This document shows, in pieces, positions 26,641 through 35,784 of a stretch of 64,000 bases of DNA (position 1 is its first letter; each line of letters begins with the position of its first letter). The DNA is taken from the NCBI GenBank assembly GCA_036159515.1, contig JAYYEV010000081.1, forward strand, positions 1 to 64,000, given 5' to 3'. The DNA comes from GCA-002727735 sp036159515. Lineage in GTDB: Bacteria; Bacteroidota; Bacteroidia; Flavobacteriales_D; Parvicellaceae. Both the position numbers and the translations under genes were made by a program. The notes under the pieces were generated by a model, which saw only the letters and a program-made list of their open reading frames with translations, ran no database searches and was not told the origin of the DNA.

Positions 26641-28449
26641 TTAAAAACTAAGCGTAACCCCTCCAAATATATTTATAGATTGTACCGGCGTATTTGTCCA
26701 AAACTGATACCTTTTTGCAGTGAAATTATTGAAACGAATAAAGGCAGATACCTTTTCGTTATACCTGTATTCAGCCGATAGATTCAAATCTACAAATGGC
26801 TTCAATTTAAAGGCATTTCTATTTTCGGATATTTCATCAAAATGAGAATTATTGACGAAATTGTCAACAATATTATTTGAAAGGGTAGGGATTTGATATG
26901 AATATACATTTCTTGCCCCAACTAAAAATAAATCACTTCTTATTATTAGTTTGTCAGAAAGGTCTAGAATAGCCGAGCCTGTCAATATAAAATCTGGTCT
27001 TTGCCAAGCTTTTGCATCTTCATCACCATCTTCAATTTTTAGTTTATAAATAAAGTATTCTGCCTTTCCTGCTAATTTTAACTTTTCACCATTTTGGTAG
27101 GTAACCTCACCAAGGATTGTGGTTCTATTGACTTTATTATAAGTCACCTGAAATTTATTTTCTAACGAAGAAGTTGTGTCAGGTACATAAAAATAAAAAT
27201 TATCAAATCTTTCGACATTTGTAGAGAAATTAAAGGTGAATTTACTACTCATTGAGCCTCTAATTCCTGCATATAAATTAGATCGCTGAGCTGTATTATA
27301 AAGATCTATGTCTTCAGATACGAATGGGTTTTCTAATCTTAATTTATTAAATGTATTTCTCTGCACATTACCTTTCCATCCTGCATAAGGGATGAAAACA
27401 TCATTAAATAAACTGTAACTAACCTCTACATCAGGGAATAAATAAAATTTAGCTTCGGAAACTATGTCTGATTGCAGCGACAAACCAACTTTAGCAATTA
27501 AGTTGTCTTTTCTAGTATATATATGAGGATTTAATCTTAGAATAGCTGAGGTTTGAGCATTTAACCCTTCTCCTACTTGGATTTGATATGTGCTTGTGTC
27601 TAACGTAAGACTAGGTTGGTTAATATTATTGATGTCCAGTTCAAAAGTGCCCAAAAATTCATTTTCTAAAATGACCCAACCTGTGTGCCCTCCTAATAAA
27701 AAATGATTTTCTGAAAATTGGTAATTACTATTCAAATGATGAAAATCAAGCCATGTTTTATATCTTAACTTATTTGTGTCCCTTCCTGTATTTTTAGAGT
27801 TAAATTTCATGTGGAAATCAAATAAATCGTAGTTCTGTCTAAAGTTGGTGGAAGTATCTTCAAATACGCCGCTGTATAAAGAAGTATCTAATCCATAAAA
27901 TTGGTATCGATTTCTTTCATAGTCTAACTCCGTCCATAAATCATGATCTAAAAAAAACTTCTGAAAATATCCCCCGAGAAGAACATCGGAGTATGTGGTA
28001 TTACCCATTTCTCTAATGTTTCCTAAACTGCTCTGAAAATTACTTTTAACCCCCCAACTTTCATATTTTGATCTTTTTGATGCATAATTCAAGTCGAAAA
28101 ATGGGGTGAAGTACATTCCAGCTCCTGCTTTTAAATAACCTGAATATAGCTTGTCCAATGGCTCAACTATTTTCAACTTTGCTGGAGTAATATTTTCAAT
28201 CTCATAACTTACTTCTTGCTGTTTGGGTTCCAAGTAATATTTTACTTCATCCATTTCAAGAGATGAATCAATTTGTAACGGATTAATAGCTGCCTTTTGT
28301 GTCCTTGCAATTTTACGTGAGCCTGAACCAACACCAAGGAATGTCTCGTCTGATCCACTATTGTTTTGAGCCATTGAACTATTGAATCCAATGATAACAC
28401 AGCACAATGCCGTAACAGATTTACAAAGTTGTTTAATTACCATCTTCAT
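26641..28449 (-). CDS. Outer-membrane beta-barrel protein, TonB-receptor-like, no plug seen
   Basis: A 602-residue exported protein with a signal peptide (cleavage near SSMAQ28). After about 70 residues of linker it shows regularly spaced amphipathic beta strands with aromatic ends, and it finishes in the barrel-type sequence IFGGVTLSF with C-terminal Phe. Such proteins are often named TonB-dependent receptors, but I see no TonB box and no plug domain, so it is better called a barrel of unknown function. Its ATG overlaps the end of the large TPR gene by 17 bases, so the two are translationally linked and may work together in the outer membrane. gyrB follows from its own promoter. Confidence 0.75.
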   Translation of the reverse strand: MKMVIKQLCKSVTALCCVIIGFNSSMAQNNSGSDETFLGVGSGSRKIARTQKAAINPLQIDSSLEMDEVKYYLEPKQQEVSYEIENITPAKLKIVEPLDKLYSGYLKAGAGMYFTPFFDLNYASKRSKYESWGVKSNFQSSLGNIREMGNTTYSDVLLGGYFQKFFLDHDLWTELDYERNRYQFYGLDTSLYSGVFEDTSTNFRQNYDLFDFHMKFNSKNTGRDTNKLRYKTWLDFHHLNSNYQFSENHFLLGGHTGWVILENEFLGTFELDINNINQPSLTLDTSTYQIQVGEGLNAQTSAILRLNPHIYTRKDNLIAKVGLSLQSDIVSEAKFYLFPDVEVSYSLFNDVFIPYAGWKGNVQRNTFNKLRLENPFVSEDIDLYNTAQRSNLYAGIRGSMSSKFTFNFSTNVERFDNFYFYVPDTTSSLENKFQVTYNKVNRTTILGEVTYQNGEKLKLAGKAEYFIYKLKIEDGDEDAKAWQRPDFILTGSAILDLSDKLIIRSDLFLVGARNVYSYQIPTLSNNIVDNFVNNSHFDEISENRNAFKLKPFVDLNLSAEYRYNEKVSAFIRFNNFTAKRYQFWTNTPVQSINIFGGVTLSF

Positions 28450-31400
28450 TGTTTTTATTTTCCTCTATGTTTTCCTGAGAAGGTTCCTCAAAAAGCTCTT
28501 GATCTTGTGGATCAACGTCCTGAAAATCAATTTCTATATCTTCCTGATCTGGCTCATTATTTAGTTCAATCTGCTCTAAATTTTTAACATACTCTAGCTT
28601 TTGTTCTGCTTCAGCTAAGATTTCGTCTTTTTTTGGACCATCGTAATTATCGATAATACTCTGTATACTATGCTTTGCATTAAAGAAATCTTTCAATTGG
28701 GTAAAATTATCACCAAGTAATAATATACCTTTTGCCAACCAATAATCATACGTTGGCTTTTGTTGCACCAATTCCATGATTTGCCTCTCACAATTTTCAT
28801 AATCTTTATTTAGGTGATAAATATGACAGATATTATATTTTGCTTCTGCAGCAGCTTCACTTTTCGCTATCGAAATAACATTTTCATAGGAAATAAGGGC
28901 ACTATCCAAGAATCCCAATTCTTTGTATGAATTTGCTAAAAACAAATTAGCGTCTTCAATCACTTTATCGTTGGGGTGATTTAACAACAGTACTTTTTTC
29001 GCATAAAGAATAGCAGACTGGAAATTATCTAAATAATAAAAGCAATACATCTGTCCTCTTTTAGAAAGTGACAAATCTTCTTGAGTTACCCCCACATTTT
29101 CTAATGTAGAAAAATGACCTAAAGCTAATTTGTAATTCTCTGAATCAAAGGTGATTTCACCAGCATATTTTAAAGATTCAGTGAAATAATTATTATTTGG
29201 TTTTGTGGTAATGAAATCGTAATGATACAAAGCTTCACTTTTTTGGCCTGAAGTATAATAACATGTAGCCATATAATAATGAGCAGAAATTTCTTTTATT
29301 GGATTTGAAATATTATCCAAATAATAAGTTGCTTTTTCAATCTGAAGATCACAATCTCCATTATCTCTTGCCAATTGAACAGGCTGCCAGAAAGTGGAAT
29401 CTTTTTGTTGCTCGCTCACAGCTATACCTCTTTTATCTAACCACCCATAATAGCCCGGTAGATCATTTCTTTTTGCATACACTTCCATCATTAACTCTAT
29501 TGCTAATTCATTTTCAATTTCAGCATCTGGATAGTTATCTAACACCGTTAGCAAGTACTTTTCACCCTCATCAAGATTACCCTCTTTGATGTATATACTA
29601 CCAACCTCAACAAAAGCAGTGGATATGAAATTGTTATTAGGATACTCATCTATAAACTTTAAGTACGTATTTATGGCTTCTGTATTCTTTTCTAAATCCT
29701 TATAGGTTTGTGCTAGGTTCAATAGTGAAAGGACTTGGTATCTTGATTCAGGATATTCATCCGTTAGTTTTTGTAACGTTTCCATCTTTCCATCATAGTC
29801 TTGTATAAGACCCTGAGAGGTAGACATCTGGTACAAAGCATAACTGTGATTTAACTCTTTTATGTCTAAAGACATTTTATAATTTTCAATAGCAAGGCTG
29901 TCGTTTTTTAATACAAAGTAAGCATCGGCTATTCTAACTAATGCAGAATGATATCTTGATGAATCAGAAAAATTAGATTGGTGAATATAATTTCTGAAAT
30001 ATTGTATTGATTTCTCCAAATCATTTTCCTGTCTAACTACATTATAAGATTTTACATTGGTGTATGGTGTAGCTTTTTCAAAATATGCATACCCTAAATG
30101 AAAATCTAAATCATTGTACTCACTAGTTAATAAGGCTCCGTTAGTATATCTGTACTTTTCATAGGTTGAAATAGCATCTTCAAATTTTCCTGATTTGTAA
30201 AAACATTCTGCTTTCCAAAACTCACTTAATGCATTTAACTTTTGATCAATAGGGTAACGCCTAACTAGATCAAAACTTTGGATAGCATCACCGTAATTAC
30301 GATTATGAAAATGTTCAACAGCCCTGTTATAAACTATGGTTTGGTATGCACTTTGCATCCTAGGATCTTTTTCCTTAATCTTTTCAAGTGATGTTAAGGC
30401 ATCATCATAATTTTTAGTAGTTAAATATACCTTAAGTAAAAATTCATATGCTTCTTTTGCATCTTCAGTATCTGGATAAGTTTCTATAAATTCATGAAAT
30501 GCATTTATAGCTTCATCATAAGGATTGTAGCTTAATTCGAAAGCTAATTTTGCGTAATTAAATAGAGAGTTTCGTTTAATCTCTATGTCAAAATCAAGTT
30601 TACTTGCTTCATGGAATGCATTTCTTGCATAATCTTTTTCATTTAATTTCAAATATGCGTCTGCCATATGGTAATAAGAGGTTTGAGATAACACATCTGA
30701 TTTATAAACCACTCTTGAAAATAATGAAATGGCTTTCTCAAAATTTCCTAACTTATAGTAAGAAAAAGCCACTTGGTAATTAGATTCTCTATTCGCTTTA
30801 GCGTATTTTTTAAAGACCTTGTAATAATCGATAGCTTTATTGTAGTCCTGGCTTTTGTAATATGAGTCACCAATAAGCTTTGCAAATTCGCCTTTTCGTT
30901 TTTCTATAACCGAATCTATGTATACGGGTGCATAGGCTATCAAGTCATCATATTTATGTTGTTGATAGAGAATTTGAGTAATGTAGTAAGGTATGATCGA
31001 CTTAAACATTTTACTTTTAGAAATGGATCTAAAGCCAACTAATGCGGTTTGATATTTTCCTTCTTCATATGCGATATGGGAATAATAATACGTAGCAGGA
31101 ATTTTATAATCAGATTCACGCTGTAATAATTCATTAAAATTCACCTTTGCCTCATCTTGTTTTTTTCTTATAAATTTGGAATATCCGAGTTTAAATAAAT
31201 ATTCATTTTGGTCTTCGATAGTAAGGTCATATTGGTCAATTTTTTCAAAATATTCTATTGATTTAGTGAATTTTTTCATTCGATAATAATGCCTAGCTAG
31301 TTGAAGATAAACACGTTCTGATTTTGGATGATCAGGATGATCAAGCACAAATCTTGTTAAGAGTGTTTCTACATTATGATGATATAAATGCAAAGCACAA

Positions 31401-31636
31401 ACGGCAAAATAATACTCAGCATTGATGCGTAATTCATCTTGTGTGTTTGGTATCTCATTTATAATTTCTTTGAAATAGGCTTGTGCAGCGCTATATTTCT
31501 GTTTATCATAAAGTTCTTGTGCATACTTATAACTTTTATATTCATCTGTGTGAATTAAGGTCTTTTGACCAGTAACTTGAACAAAATAACAGCACAATAA
31601 AAGTATAAATAGACCCTTCCTCAACATTTTATACAT
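28433..31636 (-). CDS. Giant periplasmic TPR protein
   Basis: A 1067-residue protein built almost entirely from tetratricopeptide-like repeats, with patterns such as YDKQKYSAAQAYFKEII, YYKLGNFEKAISLFSRVVY and YKDLEKNTEAINTYLKFIDEYP recurring about every 34-40 residues. The start is placed at ATG 31636, giving a signal sequence MYKMLRKGLFILLLCCYF... ending near TGQ. An in-frame TTG eight codons earlier is less likely. The last 50 residues are strongly acidic (Glu/Asp/Gln/Asn). TPR scaffolds of this size in Bacteroidota are often labelled YbgF-like, but that says little about function. The T9SS protein PorW/SprE is also TPR-rich but is a lipoprotein; no lipobox is evident here. It overlaps the barrel gene downstream. 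Confidence 0.8.
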   Translation of the reverse strand: MYKMLRKGLFILLLCCYFVQVTGQKTLIHTDEYKSYKYAQELYDKQKYSAAQAYFKEIINEIPNTQDELRINAEYYFAVCALHLYHHNVETLLTRFVLDHPDHPKSERVYLQLARHYYRMKKFTKSIEYFEKIDQYDLTIEDQNEYLFKLGYSKFIRKKQDEAKVNFNELLQRESDYKIPATYYYSHIAYEEGKYQTALVGFRSISKSKMFKSIIPYYITQILYQQHKYDDLIAYAPVYIDSVIEKRKGEFAKLIGDSYYKSQDYNKAIDYYKVFKKYAKANRESNYQVAFSYYKLGNFEKAISLFSRVVYKSDVLSQTSYYHMADAYLKLNEKDYARNAFHEASKLDFDIEIKRNSLFNYAKLAFELSYNPYDEAINAFHEFIETYPDTEDAKEAYEFLLKVYLTTKNYDDALTSLEKIKEKDPRMQSAYQTIVYNRAVEHFHNRNYGDAIQSFDLVRRYPIDQKLNALSEFWKAECFYKSGKFEDAISTYEKYRYTNGALLTSEYNDLDFHLGYAYFEKATPYTNVKSYNVVRQENDLEKSIQYFRNYIHQSNFSDSSRYHSALVRIADAYFVLKNDSLAIENYKMSLDIKELNHSYALYQMSTSQGLIQDYDGKMETLQKLTDEYPESRYQVLSLLNLAQTYKDLEKNTEAINTYLKFIDEYPNNNFISTAFVEVGSIYIKEGNLDEGEKYLLTVLDNYPDAEIENELAIELMMEVYAKRNDLPGYYGWLDKRGIAVSEQQKDSTFWQPVQLARDNGDCDLQIEKATYYLDNISNPIKEISAHYYMATCYYTSGQKSEALYHYDFITTKPNNNYFTESLKYAGEITFDSENYKLALGHFSTLENVGVTQEDLSLSKRGQMYCFYYLDNFQSAILYAKKVLLLNHPNDKVIEDANLFLANSYKELGFLDSALISYENVISIAKSEAAAEAKYNICHIYHLNKDYENCERQIMELVQQKPTYDYWLAKGILLLGDNFTQLKDFFNAKHSIQSIIDNYDGPKKDEILAEAEQKLEYVKNLEQIELNNEPDQEDIEIDFQDVDPQDQELFEEPSQENIEENKNNEDGN

Positions 31637-31774
31637 GAACTTAATTTGGTGTTGAAACAATATGCATTAAAGATAATTAGGTCAATGTCTTGGGTAATCA
31701 CTTCATTTGAATATTTTCAACCATATTATGTTAACATTAATAACTCATCCTAAAACCAATATTGGATAATATTT

Positions 31775-31782
31775 TAAATTTG
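31775..31782 (+). promoter_or_regulatory. Candidate -7 box of the ftsE-like gene
   Basis: TAAATTTG matches TAnnTTTG and lies 19 bases before the ATG. A 10-bp palindrome CCAATATTGG (31756-31765) sits directly upstream. No -33 TTTG is clear. Confidence 0.4.
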
Positions 31783-31801
31783 ATCTACAACTTTTCAATT
31801 T

Positions 31802-32470
31802 ATGATTACTGAACCTCTTGTGAAAATCAATAAAGTTTACATCAAACAACAACAAAACGAAATTTTAAATGATATAAGCCTCAATATCAATGAAGGTGAA
31901 TTTGTGTACTTCGTTGGCAAAACTGGAAGTGGGAAAAGTAGTTTATTGAAATCCATTTATGGAGATATTGAAATTGAAGATGGAGATATAATTGTTGATG
32001 GACAATCCATAAGAAAAAGTCGAAAAAAACATATTTTAATGTTAAGAAGAAAACTGGGTATCATTTTTCAAGATTTTGAATTATTAATGGATAGAACTAT
32101 TGAAGATAATTTAAAGTTTGTGATGAAAGCTACGGGGTGGAAAGGAAAAAAAAATATTCAACATAAAGTAACAGAACTTCTTGAGATGATAGAAATGAAA
32201 GAGAAAGCTAGTTCTAAGCCTCATTTACTCTCTGGTGGAGAACAACAGCGTGTTGCTATTGCTAGAGCTTTAATAAATGACCCCAAAATCATTATTGCAG
32301 ATGAACCTACAGGGAATTTGGATCCAGAGACTAGTTTAAAAATCATGGAGTTAATAAAAAATATGGCTAACCCCAAACAAACCATCATTATGGCAACTCA
32401 TGACTATGATATTATCGAAAGGTTTCCAGGAAGAATTATACAGTTTAAGAATAAGAAAATTTTAGAATAA
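31802..32470 (+). CDS. ftsE: FtsE-like ABC transporter ATP-binding protein
   Basis: A 222-residue ABC ATPase of the FtsE/LolD/MacB class. Walker A is VGKTGSGKSSLLKSIYG (about 38-54), the Q-loop is in LGIIFQDFELL, the ABC signature is LLSGGEQQRVAIARAL, and Walker B is KIIIADEPTGNLD. FtsE with FtsX activates septal peptidoglycan hydrolases at cell division. In Bacteroidota ftsE and ftsX are often unlinked, and no FtsX-like permease is present here. The assignment over LolD rests on overall resemblance and length. It stands alone on the plus strand and ends one base from a convergent glycosyltransferase. Confidence 0.82.
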   Translation: MITEPLVKINKVYIKQQQNEILNDISLNINEGEFVYFVGKTGSGKSSLLKSIYGDIEIEDGDIIVDGQSIRKSRKKHILMLRRKLGIIFQDFELLMDRTIEDNLKFVMKATGWKGKKNIQHKVTELLEMIEMKEKASSKPHLLSGGEQQRVAIARALINDPKIIIADEPTGNLDPETSLKIMELIKNMANPKQTIIMATHDYDIIERFPGRIIQFKNKKILE

Positions 32471-32471
32471 T

Positions 32472-33578
32472 TTACTGAAAAATTAAACGAAGTATTTTAT
32501 CTACATTAAATGAGCAAGTATAATTTTTTAAAATTTCTTCCCTTTTACTAATCAGTCTAATGTTAAAACTTCTATTAAACTCCTCTTCAATTTTACTTTT
32601 CCAATCAGACTCTTTAACAGTAAAACATACATGAGATAAATCTGAGTTAACTAAAAATTCTTGGCTAACTAAACACCTTTGTGCAATAAATAATGCATTT
32701 ATTAACTTCAACTTGACTCCAGAACTGTGTTTTGAATAAAAAAGATTTAATCTAGCATTACTAATTAATCGAATCATTTTTTGATCTTCTGGACTATCAA
32801 TTACAGAAATATTATCAAATCCTAGAGTAGAAAATTTCAACTTTTTACTTGGATTTAATCCTGCTATCTTAAGCTGAATTGGAAGCGACTTAAATACTTC
32901 TATAAAATGTAATGCTGCATCTTCATTATCTTTTATATTGAAGTTCCCATGATACAACACATACTCATCAGTTTTATTTAAAATCTGCAACGATTCGTTT
33001 TGATGAAATGGATTAATTAATTCTGCTTTAGCTCCGTTATTAATAAGCCATTTTTGATCTTTTTCTGAAATAGCAAATGTATTTTGATCATTATAAATTT
33101 TTTTTTCGTATCGTTTCAACTTTAAATGTTCAAACCAAAAAAAGAATTTTTTCAAAAGATTTGATTCTGAAATAAATAAGTTTTTATAGTATTCCCATTC
33201 AATGTTATGTGAACGAATAAAAGCTCTCTTTTTTTTAATCTTAGAAAGATATGCTGTAGTATGTATCCCTTCAAAAATGATTGGAAAATCATCTTCCGAA
33301 AGATTTTGATATAGCTTTCTGTTTTTTCTGGAGTAAACAATAAAGGGCATTTTAGAAAACAGACCAAGCCAATTCATATTTCTCTTGTAGTAATATACTT
33401 TTTCACATATACTTTCTAATTCCTCACTTTTCTCTCTTCCATATTGAAAACAATGTAAAATAATCCCCACTCCCTCTTTATGCAATGACTTTATTTTATA
33501 AAAAACATCTATAACTCCACCATAATTAGCAGGGAAAGGGACATCAAAGGACACAATATGTAATCGATGCTTATGCAA
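32472..33578 (-). CDS. Glycosyltransferase family 4-like protein
   Basis: A 368-residue GT-B fold protein. The N terminus LHIVSFDVPFPANYGGVIDVFYKI is typical of group 1 glycosyltransferases with a Gly-rich donor/acceptor loop. The C-terminal domain contains EYVLYHGNFNIKDNEDA, LKIAGLNPSKKL and the region around ISNARLNLFYSKHSSGVKLKL, which resembles the nucleotide-sugar-binding site, though the usual E-x7-E motif is weak. The probable role is a polysaccharide or lipid-linked sugar transfer. The start is TTG, overlapping the second glycosyltransferase by 8 bases. Confidence 0.8.
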   Translation of the reverse strand: MHKHRLHIVSFDVPFPANYGGVIDVFYKIKSLHKEGVGIILHCFQYGREKSEELESICEKVYYYKRNMNWLGLFSKMPFIVYSRKNRKLYQNLSEDDFPIIFEGIHTTAYLSKIKKKRAFIRSHNIEWEYYKNLFISESNLLKKFFFWFEHLKLKRYEKKIYNDQNTFAISEKDQKWLINNGAKAELINPFHQNESLQILNKTDEYVLYHGNFNIKDNEDAALHFIEVFKSLPIQLKIAGLNPSKKLKFSTLGFDNISVIDSPEDQKMIRLISNARLNLFYSKHSSGVKLKLINALFIAQRCLVSQEFLVNSDLSHVCFTVKESDWKSKIEEEFNRSFNIRLISKREEILKNYTCSFNVDKILRLIFQ

Positions 33579-34674
33579 TTTCTTTATAGCAATTTATTAA
33601 ATCTATTACTTCTTTTTCCCATACTAATTCTTCTTTAGCTTGAAGTATTCCTTTCCTAAAAGATGACTTATTTTCAAATGTATACTGAAGTGCATTTAAT
33701 ATTTCCTGAGGATCATGAGATTTGGTTAATGAACCACAGTTAAATTCCTCTACAAGTTTTTTAATTTCTATTAAATGACTTGACACCACTGGGATACCTG
33801 CCTTTATGTAGTCAAAAAACTTATTTGGTAAGCTATATTCATAATTCAAGTTGTTGGGCTTATCTAAACTTACTCCAATATCAGAGAGCATGGTGTATTG
33901 CATCATTTCTTCGTAAGGGATTGCATCAATAAACATGGTTTTTTTAGACAAATCTTGACTTAGGGCTCTTTGTTTTAATTTTTCAAATACATCTCCCTTT
34001 CCAATAACACACAAAAAAAACTGATCCTGCAAGGCAATGGCTTCTAATAATTCCTCTGCACCACGATCTACATTAATTCCTGAACCCTGTAATATGACTA
34101 CAGGCTTGTGGTCAGGTAAATTCAAATCTAATTTGGTTTTAATTAAGTCTATTTTACTTTTTTCTGGCACATTTCGCAACACTTTAACATTAACGTTATA
34201 TGCCTTGTAATACAATTGTGCTATAGATTGATTTACAGTAAATACATGCTTTAATTTTGGGAAAATGTTTCTTTCAATGAGCTGCCAAATAAATTTAACC
34301 ATTTTTTTATTTTGGATTTCTGGAACACCAAGAAAGTATTCATGACTATCATATACTATTGGAATTTTCTTCCATTTTGAGAGAAGCCACATGGAAAGCA
34401 ATGTATCCAAATCGTTTGCGTGAAGTACATGGACTTTTTTGAACAGCAAAAAGAAGAATAACCTAAAATTATACTCAGCATAAAAGAGAAATCCCTTATT
34501 AAAAATTAATGAAATACGGTGTACTTTATAATTGCGATCTAGTTTTTTTGAATTGGAAAGCCTTCTTCCGATTAGCAGTACATCCCAATTATTTTGAGTC
34601 AATGAGCGACAAACTTTATCTACCCGTTGATCAAAACATAAATCATTTGTGACTGTAAGAACTGTTGTTTTAAT
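33571..34674 (-). CDS. Glycosyltransferase family 4 protein with non-standard start
   Basis: A GT-B glycosyltransferase of about 367 residues. Donor-side motifs include VVILQGSGINVDRGAEELLEAI, LCVIGKGDVFEKLKQRAL and SLPNKFFDYIKAGIPVVSSHL, the usual C-terminal sugar-nucleotide site. The first conventional start is TTG at 34602. However, the open frame continues upstream for 24 codons encoding IKTTVLTVTNDLCFDQRVDK..., the conserved N terminus of this family (VTNDL-x-x-DQRV-x-K). No ATG, GTG or TTG exists in that stretch before the stop at 34683-34681. The ATT at 34674 is therefore proposed as start; the boundary is uncertain. It lies upstream of, and overlaps, another glycosyltransferase. Confidence 0.78.
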   Translation of the reverse strand: MKTTVLTVTNDLCFDQRVDKVCRSLTQNNWDVLLIGRRLSNSKKLDRNYKVHRISLIFNKGFLFYAEYNFRLFFFLLFKKVHVLHANDLDTLLSMWLLSKWKKIPIVYDSHEYFLGVPEIQNKKMVKFIWQLIERNIFPKLKHVFTVNQSIAQLYYKAYNVNVKVLRNVPEKSKIDLIKTKLDLNLPDHKPVVILQGSGINVDRGAEELLEAIALQDQFFLCVIGKGDVFEKLKQRALSQDLSKKTMFIDAIPYEEMMQYTMLSDIGVSLDKPNNLNYEYSLPNKFFDYIKAGIPVVSSHLIEIKKLVEEFNCGSLTKSHDPQEILNALQYTFENKSSFRKGILQAKEELVWEKEVIDLINCYKEIA

Positions 34675-34752
34675 CTTGTTTTATTTAAAAAACAAATAAA
34701 TAGAAAATTTATTGTTTGCCAATAATTTCATATTTATAAGACAAATTATATT

Positions 34753-34760
34753 TAGGTTTG
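34753..34760 (+). promoter_or_regulatory. Candidate -7 box of murB, nearly at the start codon
   Basis: TAGGTTTG followed by C matches TAnnTTTG and ends only six bases before the murB ATG. If used, the mRNA would have almost no leader. It also covers the alternative TTG start at 34758, which supports the downstream ATG. Confidence 0.42.
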
Positions 34761-34766
34761 CTACAG

Positions 34767-35783
34767 ATGGACATCATTAAAAATAAATCTTTAAGAAGCT
34801 ATAACACTTTTGGTGTTGATTGCATTTCTTCTTTTTTCACAACAATAAATAACCTCAAAGATTTAGATGAATTATACCAACACAAACTTTATAAAAGTCA
34901 AAAAAAATTAATTCTTGGAGGAGGTAGTAATATATTATTCACATCAAATTTTGATGGTTTAGTAATTAAAAATGAAATTAAAGGAATAGAGATCATTAAA
35001 GAAACTAATGATATTGTTGAAGTTCAAATAGGTGCTGGAGTGAATTGGCATGAATTTGTCATCCATGCCGTGAATAACAAATGGGGAGGAATTGAAAATA
35101 TGAGCTTAATTCCAGGAAATTGTGGTACTGCACCAATGCAAAATATAGGAGCTTATGGAGTTGAAATTAAAGACACGTTTGTTTCACTAAATGCATATGA
35201 AATCGAAACTGGAAAAATAGTTTCTTTTGACCGAAAAAGATGTGAGTTTGGTTACCGTGATAGTGTATTTAAGAATGATCTCAAAGACCAATACATCATA
35301 TTGGATATCAGATTGAGGTTGCAAAAAAAACCCACATTGAATACTAAATATGGAGATATAAATAACACTTTAATTAAAAATAAAGTTAGCAACCCCACTA
35401 TAAAGGACATTAGTGATGCTGTAATTGAGATAAGAACAAGTAAACTTCCAGACCCAAAGAAAATTGGGAACGCAGGAAGCTTTTTCAAAAATCCAATTAT
35501 TTCGCAAGGACAATTTAAAGAAATAAAAATGAAATTTCCAGAAATTGTTTCTTACCCTGTAAATGAACAAAAAGTGAAACTTGCAGCTGGTTGGCTAATT
35601 GAGAAAGCAGGCTGGAAGGGAAAGAATTTTGGAAATTATGGAGTACACAAAAAACAATCTCTTGTTTTGGTAAATTACAATAGTGCTAATGGAAGAGAAA
35701 TATTCAATCTTTCGCAAGAGATTTTAGAAGACGTTTTCAACAAATTTCAAGTAAAGTTAGAACGAGAAGTAAATATCCTATAA
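34767..35783 (+). CDS. murB: UDP-N-acetylenolpyruvoylglucosamine reductase
   Basis: A 338-residue flavoenzyme making UDP-MurNAc in peptidoglycan synthesis. FAD-binding and active-site features are LILGGGSNILFT, MSLIPGNCGTAPMQNIGAYGVEI, the FGYRDSVFK segment (the Ser/Arg region of type I MurB), and GNAGSFFKNPIIS with the Ser that protonates the substrate. Type I MurB, with the C-terminal KLAAGWLIEKAGWKG, is the E. coli-like form. ATG at 34767 (MDIIKNKSLRSYNTFG) is preferred over TTG 34758. The stop is one base from the convergent unknown gene. Confidence 0.94.
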   Translation: MDIIKNKSLRSYNTFGVDCISSFFTTINNLKDLDELYQHKLYKSQKKLILGGGSNILFTSNFDGLVIKNEIKGIEIIKETNDIVEVQIGAGVNWHEFVIHAVNNKWGGIENMSLIPGNCGTAPMQNIGAYGVEIKDTFVSLNAYEIETGKIVSFDRKRCEFGYRDSVFKNDLKDQYIILDIRLRLQKKPTLNTKYGDINNTLIKNKVSNPTIKDISDAVIEIRTSKLPDPKKIGNAGSFFKNPIISQGQFKEIKMKFPEIVSYPVNEQKVKLAAGWLIEKAGWKGKNFGNYGVHKKQSLVLVNYNSANGREIFNLSQEILEDVFNKFQVKLEREVNIL

Positions 35784-35784
35784 A

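Noticed and set aside
26641..28449. Naming the barrel gene a TonB-dependent receptor
   Set aside because: No TonB box and no plug domain could be seen; only the barrel-like strands and C-terminal Phe are supported.
31756..31765. Palindrome CCAATATTGG upstream of ftsE
   Set aside because: Ten bases in AT-rich DNA, no second copy seen in the window; too weak to call an operator.
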